Positions 1 through 8,972 of a DNA stretch of 64,000 nucleotides are shown one piece after another. Position 1 is the first letter of the stretch; each line of letters starts with the position of its first letter. The notes under the pieces are model-generated. The model did no database searches. It was given only the letters and a program-made list of their open reading frames with translations, and was not told where the DNA came from. The DNA comes from Idiomarina aquatica (lineage in GTDB: Bacteria; Pseudomonadota; Gammaproteobacteria; Enterobacterales; Alteromonadaceae). The stretch is from assembly GCF_003987185.1 (NCBI RefSeq), contig NZ_PIPS01000001.1, positions 868,001-932,000 of the forward strand, given 5' to 3'. The translations under genes were made by a program, and so were the position numbers.

Positions 1-270
1 CTTAATAATCTCAAATTTTTCGTCATCAGCCTTTAACAATAATGTAAAAAAATTACCTTCTAAATTATCGTTAAATATTCTAGATGTATCAAATCCACAT
101 TTGATATTTTTTGTGAGCTCTAGTTTTAAGACATCAGGTCGATTCTGATCTATTGGCACTATAAAATTTCTTCCTAAAGCATCGCTTATACTAATCTTAT
201 TATTGATATAGCGAGGTTCAGAAACCCAACCTGATAACTTCCCATTATCGTAATCAATTGAATAAATCAT
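1..270 (-). CDS. Partial protein of unknown function, end of capsule locus
   Basis: An open frame starts with ATG at 270 and runs off the left edge, giving at least 90 residues beginning MIYSIDYDNGKLSGWVSEP. The ATG lies one base after the TAA stop of the upstream glycosyltransferase gene, so the two are translated in tandem. The early GWVSEP motif resembles the short beta-rich preludes seen at the front of some polysaccharide glycosyltransferases and sulfotransferases, but no catalytic domain is visible in this fragment. The sequence is AT-rich like the neighbouring glycosyltransferase gene, which is typical of the strain-specific part of a capsule locus. Function cannot be assigned; involvement in surface polysaccharide synthesis is inferred from position only. 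Confidence 0.6.
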   Translation of the reverse strand, partial: MIYSIDYDNGKLSGWVSEPRYINNKISISDALGRNFIVPIDQNRPDVLKLELTKNIKCGFDTSRIFNDNLEGNFFTLLLKADDEKFEIIK

Positions 271-271
271 T

Positions 272-2749
272 TTAAATACCAATAGAGAAATCTTCTTTTT
301 CTGTTGTCAAGTGTGGATTGTAGAAAGGATCCTGGGTTAATATTCCACCCCATATAGTAACCATATAATTCACTTCAGTTTTAAATCGATCCTTTTTTTC
401 CTTGGTGTCTTCATGACCGCGACTAATCGACTCATGATGATAAAGTTCAGCATATGGTGTCCATAAATTACGATAGCCTGCCTGCCGAACTTTCAAACAA
501 AAATCTACGTCGTTAAACGCAACTTTTAAATCTTTTTCATTGAGACCACCAACCTTTAAGTAGGTATTTCGTCTAACTATCAATACAGCTGCTGTTACAG
601 CCGATAAGTTTTGCGTGAGCTTTAATCGTGAAAAATAGCCAGACGCACTGGTGTCAAAATACTTATGAGAATGACCTGCTACACCACCAATTCCCAAGAT
701 AACACCGCCATGCTGGATTTGGCCATTTGAATAATAAAGCTTTGCCCCCACACAACCGATATCTGGCCGGATAGCGTGACTTACCATTTCTGTTAACCAC
801 TCGGGATTAATAACTTCTATATCGTTGTTTATTAGTCCTACCAATTCGCCCGACGTCTGTTTAACACCAAAGTTATTAATGGCCGAATAATTAAAGGGAT
901 GGTCGTAACGTAATACGCTAACACGCTCATCTTCTTCTTGGATCTGTCTGAAAAAGCTTAACGTTTCGGGCTCGACACTTCCGTTGTCCAAAATAACGAT
1001 TTCGTAGTTTGGGTATGTGGTTTTTTCCAAAATGCTACGCACCGCAACTTCAGTAATGGCCTTTCGATCTCTCGTCGGTATCAGCAGTGACACCTTAGGA
1101 GCCTTGTCTGGTAACGGCCAGTTTACCTTATAAGTGTTGGGGACTAAGCCAGCCTCGACCTTAACCCCGGATGGGCCATTATCAGTAAAGTAGTCCTGCA
1201 AGGCTTTAATACCCGCTTCAGTTGTGTAACTTTTTTCGCCTGACGCCAATGCGGTTGAACCTTCTAGCATGCGCCAATGATAGAGGATGCGCGGAATGTG
1301 ATGTATTTCATTATCTTTGACATGCGAAAGACACCGTAACAGCAAGTCTTGATCTTGCGAACCCTCAACCCCGGTTCTGAAGCCTCCAATCTTTTTAATA
1401 ATCTCGGTTTTGTAGACCCCGAGGTGTGAGACATAATTTTGTGAGAAGAATAAATCTGGGTTCCAGTCACACTTAAAATGCGGGCTGGAACGATTTCCTT
1501 CTTGATCGATTTTATCCTCATCACTGTACAAAATTTTTGCATCTGGATGATGGTTAATAGCTTCAGCCATAAAGTAAAGGGCGTGTTTTGCTAGCATATC
1601 GTCATGATCCAGCAGGACAATGTAGTCGCCCGTTGCTACCTCTATGGCAGAATTTGTCGCCCTTGAAATATGGCCATTCTCAACTCTTTTGACGACTTTT
1701 ACCCTACTATCCGCCTTAGCGTATTCATCTATTACTTTCACAACATGGGGCTTTGGAGAATTATCGTCAGCGATACAAAACTCGATGTACGGGTAACTTT
1801 GATTTAATACCGATTCAATACACTCGCGAAGGTACTGTTCATCCGTGTTATAGGTCGGCATAACAATCGAGAACAGTGGTTTGTGCTGCCATTGTTGAAT
1901 ATCACGTTGGACTTGCTTTTTAGAGGGTAGACTTGGTAATTCGACCTGCTTGATCCAGTCTTTATAACTAACTTTATTGGCTTTCGGTTCCAAATGAGCA
2001 TCATAATCAGTATATAATTTTTCATTCGCGTTTTGCGAATTATCGCCTAAATTTGGAACCTTTTCATTATCTAGCAAACCAACCATCATTGTGTCTTTAG
2101 CAAATTGATGGTCTATTTCGCCAAACGAAAAACTATCTAAAACAAATTCATCTTTATGATCGATAGGGTCAATACGGACTGATTTAACGGGAGCCTTTAA
2201 AAATATAACTCTTGAAACTTGCTCTTCCGATTTTCCGAAAATATTAACAGTATCGTTTTCATTAAATCCGTCTCCATAATCCAGATATAATCGCGTCGTA
2301 TAGTTTTTTCTTTCAGACAGTAGTTTTAGCTTAAGCCCTACGAGTTGAAAACCTCTAAGAACGGGGTTTTCAAGGCTCAATAAAAAACTTGGGTCATCAT
2401 TTAATGCTTTGAAACTATTATTTTCATTTTTTAGGTTCGCATTTATAATGAGCTTTTCTTTATCTAGCCTGAATTTATTGATAAGTTCATGTTTTAATGA
2501 TACCAACTCTTTCTTATTATTTTTTATCCTTAATAGATTTTCTAGCGCAGAGGATTCACAACTCTTTTCTTGACGTTTATAAAGAATCGATAGATTAAAT
2601 AATATGAAGTCACTTACGGCATCACTTTTCGATACCCAAAGCGCTCTATAGTATTGTTTTTCTGCAGCCTCTAATTTTCCATCCCTAAATAACTTATTAG
2701 CTTTAGAAAAAACTGTCTTCTTCCTTGAACCGCCGTTTCCCTTAGTCAT
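272..2749 (-). CDS. Two-domain family 2 glycosyltransferase
   Basis: The 825-residue protein carries two GT-A glycosyltransferase family 2 domains. The first begins near residue 280 with FSIVMPTYNT and has the DHDD metal-binding motif (VLLDHDDML). The second begins near residue 545 with SLLIPTRDR and continues with ILDNGS and NNDIEV. Such tandem GT2 enzymes add two different sugars during capsule or O-antigen assembly in the cytoplasm. The N-terminal part has a TPR-like stretch (KANKLFRDGKLEAAEKQYYRAL) and a region of no recognised fold. I chose the ATG at 2749 because AGGAG lies five bases upstream of it; an in-frame ATG 15 bases earlier would put that site inside the gene. It follows rmlC in the same direction. 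Acceptor and donor sugars cannot be read from the sequence. Confidence 0.88.
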   Translation of the reverse strand: MTKGNGGSRKKTVFSKANKLFRDGKLEAAEKQYYRALWVSKSDAVSDFILFNLSILYKRQEKSCESSALENLLRIKNNKKELVSLKHELINKFRLDKEKLIINANLKNENNSFKALNDDPSFLLSLENPVLRGFQLVGLKLKLLSERKNYTTRLYLDYGDGFNENDTVNIFGKSEEQVSRVIFLKAPVKSVRIDPIDHKDEFVLDSFSFGEIDHQFAKDTMMVGLLDNEKVPNLGDNSQNANEKLYTDYDAHLEPKANKVSYKDWIKQVELPSLPSKKQVQRDIQQWQHKPLFSIVMPTYNTDEQYLRECIESVLNQSYPYIEFCIADDNSPKPHVVKVIDEYAKADSRVKVVKRVENGHISRATNSAIEVATGDYIVLLDHDDMLAKHALYFMAEAINHHPDAKILYSDEDKIDQEGNRSSPHFKCDWNPDLFFSQNYVSHLGVYKTEIIKKIGGFRTGVEGSQDQDLLLRCLSHVKDNEIHHIPRILYHWRMLEGSTALASGEKSYTTEAGIKALQDYFTDNGPSGVKVEAGLVPNTYKVNWPLPDKAPKVSLLIPTRDRKAITEVAVRSILEKTTYPNYEIVILDNGSVEPETLSFFRQIQEEDERVSVLRYDHPFNYSAINNFGVKQTSGELVGLINNDIEVINPEWLTEMVSHAIRPDIGCVGAKLYYSNGQIQHGGVILGIGGVAGHSHKYFDTSASGYFSRLKLTQNLSAVTAAVLIVRRNTYLKVGGLNEKDLKVAFNDVDFCLKVRQAGYRNLWTPYAELYHHESISRGHEDTKEKKDRFKTEVNYMVTIWGGILTQDPFYNPHLTTEKEDFSIGI

Positions 2750-2781
2750 TTGTTCTCCTGACATCTTAAACGAGAATCTGT

Positions 2782-3327
2782 TTACTTAAATTTTTTAATG
2801 TCATCAAAGACTGAGCCATTTTCATCTTTTTGCGAAAGCTCGACTTTACCATTAATGATCGGCCATTTAATATTCACAGTCTTATCATTCCATAGTAACG
2901 AATATTCGTCACCGGGGGCATAATAATCGGTACATTTATATTGGAATTCTGCATATTCACTGGTTACATAAAAACCGTGTGCAAACCCTGGCGGTACCCA
3001 AAGCATTTGTTTATTGTCTTCGTTAAGATGTACACCGACCCATTGACCGAATGTTGGAGAGCTTTCTCTCATATCAACCGCCACATCAAATACTTCGCCT
3101 CGGGTAACTCTTACCAGCTTACCTTGTGGGTTTTGATGTTGAAAATGGAGGCCCCTCAGAATACCTTGCTTAGACGCTGAGTGATTGTCTTGAACAAATT
3201 CGTAATTACCACAATGTTTTACAAACTCATCTTGGCGAAAGGTTTCCATAAAAAAGCCACGTTCGTCACCAAAAACTTTTGGAGTCAGTAATACGACGTC
3301 TGGGATTTCTAGCTGTTTATAGTCCAT
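2782..3327 (-). CDS. rfbC: dTDP-4-dehydrorhamnose 3,5-epimerase
   Basis: The 181-residue protein is full length for RmlC, which epimerises dTDP-4-dehydro-6-deoxyglucose at C3 and C5 on the way to dTDP-L-rhamnose. The cupin core is clear: RGLHFQHQNPQGKLVRV (with the catalytic His at residue 61), the QMLWVPPGFAHGFYV strand, and the FQYKCTDYYAPGDE segment carrying the conserved Tyr residues. It starts two bases after the stop of the upstream gene, so it belongs to the capsule operon. The usual partners rmlA, rmlB and rmlD are not in this window; they are either elsewhere on the chromosome or in the part of the locus beyond position 1. Rhamnose or a related 6-deoxy sugar is therefore a likely capsule component. 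Confidence 0.95.
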   Translation of the reverse strand: MDYKQLEIPDVVLLTPKVFGDERGFFMETFRQDEFVKHCGNYEFVQDNHSASKQGILRGLHFQHQNPQGKLVRVTRGEVFDVAVDMRESSPTFGQWVGVHLNEDNKQMLWVPPGFAHGFYVTSEYAEFQYKCTDYYAPGDEYSLLWNDKTVNIKWPIINGKVELSQKDENGSVFDDIKKFK

Positions 3328-3329
3328 AA

Positions 3330-4577
3330 TTATTTGTTTCCTTCCTCGGATCTGATTTTGAATAAAATATCTTTAAGCACCTCGACTTGAGCTTCGACTT
3401 TTTGCATTTCTCTGCCAATGGCATCCTGATTTAACTTTGTTTTTTCGTTTTCTTCTGCAAGTTTATAATTTGCTTGCTCAAGCTCTGTGTTTCGTTTTGA
3501 TTTTATTTCTAGTTTTTGTGTTAAATCCTGTTTTTCGGATTGAAGTTGCTTTAGCTCAATTTTTAGTTTTGAAAGTTCGGCGGCGGTTTTCTCCAACTGC
3601 TCCGATGTTTGGGTTAGATTATGCTTTAATTTTTCGAGTTCTTTACTCGTGCCGGAGGCAAGAGCTACGGCGTCGTCGCGTTCTTTTTTCACTTGTTCGA
3701 GTTCTTTACTCGTGCCGGAGGCACGAGCTACGGCTTCGTCGCGTTCTTTTTTGATTTGTTCGAGTTCTTTGCTCGTGCCAGAGGCGCGGGCTAAGGCGTC
3801 GTCGCGTTCTTTTTTGATTTGTTCGAGTTCTTTACTCGTGCCAGAGGCACGAGCTACGGCTTCGTCGCGTTCTTTCTCTGCATCGGAGGCACGAGCTACT
3901 GCTTCGTCCCGTTCTTTTTTAAGTTTGGCGAACTCGGCGGCTGAGTATTTATCGAAGGAGTAACACAGAACCGGGAAGTCTGGATCGTCGTATGGCTCGT
4001 TACGGGTATGGTACCCTTGTTTATCCAGCCATTGTTTGATTCGCTCAAGCGTACCGCCTTGCTCAAAGGCTTGTTCGGTGGTGGTGGTTAGCACCATCTG
4101 TGAGAACAATGGCTTTTGGCCGGCTTTCAGTATCGACTCAATCAGCTCCAATGCCTGTCCTGGCAGGTCAACAATCAGCAGGTTGTTTTCTTTACTGCTT
4201 AGTTCCAGTTGCCGCACAAAATCCGGCAATGCCTGGGTATCAACGGCTTTTTCCTGTTTCAACTTTAACCCGGGGAATAGTTGATCAAGCTCCTTGGCTT
4301 TTTTTAAACCACTGAACTCGTCCAAATTATAGCTGAACCAGGTCTTTGTTGTTCCATCGTCGGACACTACATGTTTGTGCAGGGTAACTTTGTCGCTGTT
4401 TTGCAGTGCGTTCATCGCTTGCTGCAACGGTTTGTGTTTTTTGCTGTCGCCTTCCACCAGGTGCCAGTGGTTGGCGTTAATTTGCGTCAGTAACTCGTCC
4501 AGGTTCTCACCATAGCCAGCGCCAAGGTAGACCACGGAATCAAATGTTATTGCTGCGAACGGATGTTTTGCTGCCAT
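3330..4577 (-). CDS. Methyltransferase-like protein with 21-residue coiled-coil repeats
   Basis: The 415-residue protein has two parts. Residues 1 to about 215 look like a Rossmann-type, FkbM-like methyltransferase fold: VVYLGAGYGENLDELL fits a glycine-rich nucleotide loop, followed by HLVEGDSKK and LLIVDLPGQ. Important catalytic residues cannot be confirmed, so activity is uncertain. Residues 215-410 form a long coiled coil made of a 21-residue unit (RASGTSKELEQIKKERDEAVA), four clear copies plus degenerate ones. Twenty-one residues is exactly three heptads, so unit number can change without breaking the coil. Each unit contains a DNA palindrome of REP family B (GTAGCTCGTGCC/GGCACGAG). The same repeat is found in the upstream gene. 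It may act as a scaffold or chain-length ruler for capsule enzymes; that is inference. Confidence 0.6.
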   Translation of the reverse strand: MAAKHPFAAITFDSVVYLGAGYGENLDELLTQINANHWHLVEGDSKKHKPLQQAMNALQNSDKVTLHKHVVSDDGTTKTWFSYNLDEFSGLKKAKELDQLFPGLKLKQEKAVDTQALPDFVRQLELSSKENNLLIVDLPGQALELIESILKAGQKPLFSQMVLTTTTEQAFEQGGTLERIKQWLDKQGYHTRNEPYDDPDFPVLCYSFDKYSAAEFAKLKKERDEAVARASDAEKERDEAVARASGTSKELEQIKKERDDALARASGTSKELEQIKKERDEAVARASGTSKELEQVKKERDDAVALASGTSKELEKLKHNLTQTSEQLEKTAAELSKLKIELKQLQSEKQDLTQKLEIKSKRNTELEQANYKLAEENEKTKLNQDAIGREMQKVEAQVEVLKDILFKIRSEEGNK

Positions 4578-4592
4578 GACTTTACTGCCCCG

Positions 4593-6575
4593 TTACTTAT
4601 TGGTGTTTTTCGGTTGAGGCTTTGGCAGCCGTCCTTCTGCCTCCCCGTACAAGACGAAATGTAGCAGTGGGTTTACTCCTTCCTGCGCTACATCGGGGTT
4701 TTGCTCAAGATAAAAGGCGCTGTTAAATTTCGGGCTGGGGTCTCGTGCTTCGAAACCACCGAAACGCAGGTAATGTTCAGCGGGATTTACCCCGGCTTCC
4801 TGCAAGTCGGGATATTGTTGCAGATACCATTGGCCGTCAAAATATTTCGAACTTTGTAGTTGTGCAGCCTGCTCCTTGATCCATGCGTTTTTGTCACTGC
4901 CTTTGCGTTTGCCCAGCTTAAGCCGGTTTTTAATGCGTGACGACAGCGCGCGTTTGGCTGGTTGCTTTGTGGTAGTCGGTTCCATTGCAACGGAGGTTGC
5001 CGTTTCTGCGGATGCTGCGCTGTCCGTATCTCGTGTTGCAGTAATTACCGGTTCTGCTGTCTGCTGCGTTTCTTCTGTGCGGGTGTTTGATGCCTGAAAC
5101 TGTTGGTTCAGAGTTTGCAGTTCCAGGGTGATGAGTTGCTGGTTGAGTCTGGCAATTTCGGCTTCTTTTTGGGCCAGTAATTCTTTACTCGCGCCAGAGG
5201 CGCGAGCTACCGCTTCATCGCGTTCTTTTTTAAGTTGTGCGAGTTCTTTACTCGCGCCAGAGGCGCGAGCTACGGCTTCGTTGCGTTCTTTGTGCGCTTG
5301 GTTCAGTTGCTTTTTGCTGACGGTATCGGCAAGGGCCACTTCTAACTGTGCTTGAGTGTCCATCAGTTGTTTGAGCAGCTTTTTATTGTCAGCTTTTAAT
5401 GTCGCGATTTGCTCTTTGTATTTTGCATCTATTTTCTTTTCATTTGCCATGCGTTTTTCATTAATCTCGCGGTTTCGTTTTTCAGCTTTTTTTAGTGCCT
5501 CTGCGTTACTTATTACCTCTGTCTCAAACTGTTCCTGAAGTTTTTGTAATTGCTCAAAGATCTCATCATTTTCTTTTTTCAATGAATCTTCTGTTTTCAA
5601 CAATTCACTTTGTTTTATTTGCTTTCTTTCGAGCTCTTCCTGAATATTTTGCAACTCATTAAGCAGAAGTTCATTTTCGCTTTCCAGGTTTTTTAACATT
5701 GAAACGTCAGCAGCTTTTTTCTCTGCTTCGTCAGCGCGTTTAATGCTATTGCTTAGCTCCTGCTTGATTTGTTCCAGCTCTTTATTCAGTACAGATGCCT
5801 GGGCTTCGGCCTCATCTTTGGCATTTTTGAGCTCTTGCTGCTTATCCAAGGAAGTTTCGTATTCCTCTTGTACTTGCTGCAACTGGAGTAACAGTAATTC
5901 GTTTTCTTCTTTGGCTTCTTTTAGTTCGTTGCTCGTGCCAGAGGCACGAGTTACGGCTTCGTCGCGTTCTTTTTTGAGTTGTTCGAGTTCTTGGCTCGTG
6001 CCGGAGGCGCGAACCACGGCGTCATCGCGCTCTTTTTTGATTTTTTCGAGTTCTTGGCTTGTGCTGGATGCACGAGCGACGGTGTCATTGGCTTGTTGTA
6101 GAACGCTTTCGACATCCACATCGACGTGGTAGGCCTGTTCGGATAGCTGCAGAGTGCTGGCCTCCAGTTGCTCGATGATGGCCATGATGTCGTTATTTTG
6201 CAGCACTAACTGGTGTCCCGCCATCAAGGTCAGATGGCCGGGGCTTACATCAAAAACTGCTAACTCGTTGCTGTCCAGTTCGGTTTGTTCGGCCAGTGCA
6301 TCTTGGTGTTCCAGTGCATCCTGTAAACACAGTAACCGCACTTTTCGACGGTTTTTACGTTGTGCCTGGAGGGCTTCGTTAATGCCGTTTAACCAATCAC
6401 TACACACGTCTGCGGCTTTTTTTCCCTGCTCTAGCCCGTGCGCTACATACACACTAGGGTGACTGTAAAACACGTGAACGGTGTCGTCACTGGTTTGCAA
6501 CTTCTCGGCAATCTGCTTGGCAGTGGCTGGTGTTGCCGTATCGGCAAACACATGAACGCTCATTATCTCTGTCAT
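4593..6575 (-). CDS. Large coiled-coil protein of capsule locus
   Basis: The 660-residue protein has an N-terminal globular part (about residues 1-160) of no recognised family, a long central coiled coil (about 160-500), a low-complexity Thr/Ala linker and a basic stretch (about 500-570), and a C-terminal pair of short repeats. Those repeats (KYFDGQWYLQQYPDLQEAGVNPAEHYLRFGGFEARDP and a second copy) match a domain often appended to polysaccharide glycosyltransferases, recognised by the NPDV...GVNPLLHFVLYGEAEGR pattern. The coil contains five copies of the RASGTS/RASGAS 21-residue unit seen in the downstream gene. No transmembrane segment is evident. It probably organises glycosyltransferases at the membrane. 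The start could also be the ATG at 6563, four codons later. Confidence 0.6.
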   Translation of the reverse strand: MTEIMSVHVFADTATPATAKQIAEKLQTSDDTVHVFYSHPSVYVAHGLEQGKKAADVCSDWLNGINEALQAQRKNRRKVRLLCLQDALEHQDALAEQTELDSNELAVFDVSPGHLTLMAGHQLVLQNNDIMAIIEQLEASTLQLSEQAYHVDVDVESVLQQANDTVARASSTSQELEKIKKERDDAVVRASGTSQELEQLKKERDEAVTRASGTSNELKEAKEENELLLLQLQQVQEEYETSLDKQQELKNAKDEAEAQASVLNKELEQIKQELSNSIKRADEAEKKAADVSMLKNLESENELLLNELQNIQEELERKQIKQSELLKTEDSLKKENDEIFEQLQKLQEQFETEVISNAEALKKAEKRNREINEKRMANEKKIDAKYKEQIATLKADNKKLLKQLMDTQAQLEVALADTVSKKQLNQAHKERNEAVARASGASKELAQLKKERDEAVARASGASKELLAQKEAEIARLNQQLITLELQTLNQQFQASNTRTEETQQTAEPVITATRDTDSAASAETATSVAMEPTTTKQPAKRALSSRIKNRLKLGKRKGSDKNAWIKEQAAQLQSSKYFDGQWYLQQYPDLQEAGVNPAEHYLRFGGFEARDPSPKFNSAFYLEQNPDVAQEGVNPLLHFVLYGEAEGRLPKPQPKNTNK

Positions 6576-6617
6576 CTAGGGTGTACCCGTATTCGTTAGA
6601 TTCTGTTTTTAATCGGA

Positions 6618-7766
6618 TTAGAGTTTTAATATTTTTATCAATTTGCGGTTTACATCACGCACGTTAAAGCGCGCTTCAGCCATTTTACGACTGGCGCGGC
6701 CCATCGCAATCAATGCGTCTGGGTTATCAATCATGCGTTGCATCGCCTGCTCCAGCGCATCCACGTCGTGTGGCGGCACCAGGTAGCCATTAATGCCTTC
6801 GTCCACGGTCTCACGGCAGCCGGGGCCGTTGGTGGTGATCACCGGACGGCCGACGGCAAGGGCTTCCTGAGTGCTGCGCGGCAGCCCTTCACGGTAGTAG
6901 GAGGGCAACACAAACACGCTACTTTGCTGAATATGAGGTACTACATTATCAACCTGACCGTGATGCACAATCACTTTTTTATCAACGTAGTGGTTCAGTT
7001 CTTGCTGCGACATACCGTGCTGTGGTGAGGCGGCGCCCACCACGGAAAAACGCACGTTAGGATGACGTTTTTTAATGCGCTCGGCGGCCTGCACAAAATA
7101 ACGGATGCCCTTTTCGTTGAGCAGCCGCCCGACAAACACAAAGGTTAACGGTTTTAGCGGCACCTCGGTATGGGCAAAGCGTTCGAAGCACACGCCAATA
7201 CCGCCCAACACCACGGTGTTGGGTAAGTCGACGTTGCAATGGTGCTTCAGATCCGCCTGATCGTCATGGTTCAGCAAAATCAACGCGGTCGAGCGTGGCA
7301 AAGCCAGTCTGAACAGCCAGCACTGTATTTTTTTTGCCAGCCGCATTTTCAGGCTGGGCTTGTGGGCCGCGACGGTAAAGGGTCGCCCCAGCCCCTCAAT
7401 TTTCGCGATACGCTGCGGTATCCGCGCGAACCAGGCAGCCAGCGTACCGTAGATAGCCGGCTTGGCAAAATAACAAAAACTGATGTCGATGCGATGCTGT
7501 TTAAACGCTTTGTACAATTGCCATAAGGTTTGCAATTCGTTGAGCGGGTTGAGTGAGTAACCGTCCAACGAGTAGCGCACCGGAATAAACCCCATCTCAC
7601 GAATTTTCATTTCGCTGGAGGTGGTATAATCAATCGCAAAGGCATAGATCTTATGGCCTTTGGCGGCTAGCTCACGCATTAACTCGCCGCGGAAGCCAAG
7701 CATCACACTGACTTCTTTGCCGACAAAAGCGACCCGCTTTTGCGTTAATCCGGACGCTTGTGCCAT
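6618..7766 (-). CDS. Family 4 glycosyltransferase
   Basis: The 382-residue protein has the two Rossmann domains of a GT-B retaining glycosyltransferase of family 4. The N-terminal domain begins RVAFVGKEVSVMLGFRGELMREL, the linker holds GLGRPF, and the C-terminal domain shows FVGRLLNEKGIRYFVQAAE followed by the donor-binding EGLPRSTQEALAVGRPVITT segment with its conserved Glu pair. Enzymes of this type (PglA/TuaC-like) transfer a sugar from a nucleotide or undecaprenyl-linked donor on the cytoplasmic face of the membrane. It starts five bases after the stop of the KpsC-like gene, within the capsule transcript. Sugar specificity is not readable. Confidence 0.9.
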   Translation of the reverse strand: MAQASGLTQKRVAFVGKEVSVMLGFRGELMRELAAKGHKIYAFAIDYTTSSEMKIREMGFIPVRYSLDGYSLNPLNELQTLWQLYKAFKQHRIDISFCYFAKPAIYGTLAAWFARIPQRIAKIEGLGRPFTVAAHKPSLKMRLAKKIQCWLFRLALPRSTALILLNHDDQADLKHHCNVDLPNTVVLGGIGVCFERFAHTEVPLKPLTFVFVGRLLNEKGIRYFVQAAERIKKRHPNVRFSVVGAASPQHGMSQQELNHYVDKKVIVHHGQVDNVVPHIQQSSVFVLPSYYREGLPRSTQEALAVGRPVITTNGPGCRETVDEGINGYLVPPHDVDALEQAMQRMIDNPDALIAMGRASRKMAEARFNVRDVNRKLIKILKL

Positions 7767-7771
7767 GTCGG

Positions 7772-8911
7772 TTAGTACCGGCGTAGCATGTGTTTTATCA
7801 CGCGCCGCAGCAGCCGTTTCGCGGTGCTGATAAGGCGGGTTTTGGCGCGGACCGTAAATGCTGTTGTCGATGACTGCTCTCGCTGTTGTTTCAATAACCT
7901 GTGAGATAACCAGTTAATAACCTCTTCAGGGCCTACCTCGGCCGTGCGGTTGTCCCGGCTGTCAGCGTACCCGGGTATACTGTACCGTGGGTAACAAATG
8001 AGGCTGGCCGCGACCAGCTCGGCCAGGCTCCGCCGGCGGCTGCGGCGCGGGTTAGGCAGATGATCCCGGGTTAACCCCCAGCCACTGTAAAACGGCTGGC
8101 CGTAGCAATGAACCTGTTTATTGACCTGACCCTGCCAGCGCAGCAGTGCTTCAAAGCCGGTTAATGAGGTCAGTGTATGCACTTCGTCGGCGATCGCCAG
8201 CACGTGATTGATGCTGACGTCGGTCACAATAACATCGGCGTAATCGCTGGCCTTTTGCTCGTGCCGGCCTTTACCGCGGGCGCCGGCGACAACGTCGGGA
8301 TGCGGCTTATAAATGATCAGTGCCTGCGGGTTATCCTCGCGTACCCGCTGCAACAGGCTGATGTTGGTTTTTAGCTGCGGCGAACCTAACTGAATGCTGG
8401 CGTCGGTTTCGACCTGCCCCGGTACCAGTAAAATGCGTTGTTGTTTTTGTTCGGCATGCGCTTGCAGCGCTGCGCCCTGCGGCCAGTGGGTATTACCCGT
8501 GTTGTATTTATTGATGCCGCTTTGATTAAGCTGTTGTATCAATGCTTCAGCACGCTGTTGCAGCGCGTCACTGAAGGTTTCATGCTGCAGCATATGCTCC
8601 AGATCCGACGGCCGGGTGGCATCAAAATACAGCCCACGGCGGTCGATAACCCAGGAGCACGGCTGGGTAAATTCGGCCCCCAGGCCGACCGAGCGGATAA
8701 AGCCGTCTTCTACCCGGTAAACGGTGACCTTGGGGTGAAAGGCGCTGTCTGGGGTTTTTAGCCCCCAGATTAAGGCGGTAGCGCCTTCGGGTACCTGGTC
8801 TGGCTTGCTGACGTAGATTGGCTTTAGGTGCCCGAAAAAGCGTTGCCAGGACGACTTCCAGAGTTTGTTGACGCCGACGATGTAAACCCCGTAGCGTGCG
8901 CCTTGGCGCAC
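7772..8911 (-). CDS. KpsC/KpsS-like capsule Kdo-transferase family protein
   Basis: The protein (379 residues from the GTG at 8911) resembles a single half of KpsC/KpsS, the beta-Kdo glycosyltransferases that build the lipid-linked Kdo primer of ABC-exported capsules. Visible landmarks are YGVYIVGVNKLWKSSW at the front, VYRVEDGFIRSVGLGAEFTQPCSWVIDRRGLYFDA, LLVPGQVETDASIQLGSP, IIYKPHPDVVAG, and the late HCYGQPFYSGWGLT plus RRSLAELVAA. KpsC and KpsS families share these. The start is uncertain: an in-frame GTG at 8989 overlaps the kpsE stop, and neither candidate has a good ribosome-binding site. The DNA between 8891 and 8962 consists of family B hairpins, and the GTG at 8911 itself lies inside one, so the natural N-terminus may have been rewritten by repeat insertion. 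Confidence 0.75.
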   Translation of the reverse strand: MRQGARYGVYIVGVNKLWKSSWQRFFGHLKPIYVSKPDQVPEGATALIWGLKTPDSAFHPKVTVYRVEDGFIRSVGLGAEFTQPCSWVIDRRGLYFDATRPSDLEHMLQHETFSDALQQRAEALIQQLNQSGINKYNTGNTHWPQGAALQAHAEQKQQRILLVPGQVETDASIQLGSPQLKTNISLLQRVREDNPQALIIYKPHPDVVAGARGKGRHEQKASDYADVIVTDVSINHVLAIADEVHTLTSLTGFEALLRWQGQVNKQVHCYGQPFYSGWGLTRDHLPNPRRSRRRSLAELVAASLICYPRYSIPGYADSRDNRTAEVGPEEVINWLSHRLLKQQREQSSTTAFTVRAKTRLISTAKRLLRRVIKHMLRRY

Positions 8912-8962
8912 GGATGTTTCTGTCGCGTCAGGACGCGACCTACGAACGTCGGGGTGCGACGT
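8891..8962. repeat. Family B palindromes at kpsE/kpsC junction
   Basis: Two or three hairpins lie side by side: GTAGCGTGCGCC/GGCGCAC at 8891-8911, TGTCGCGTC/GACGCGACCTAC at about 8920-8943, and a looser GACGT/ACGTC pair after it. They follow the family B plan (GTAG next to a GC stem) and sit just behind the kpsE stop codon, forming the ribosome-binding region or first codons of the next gene. Confidence 0.7.
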
Positions 8963-8972
8963 GCCATCGGGA

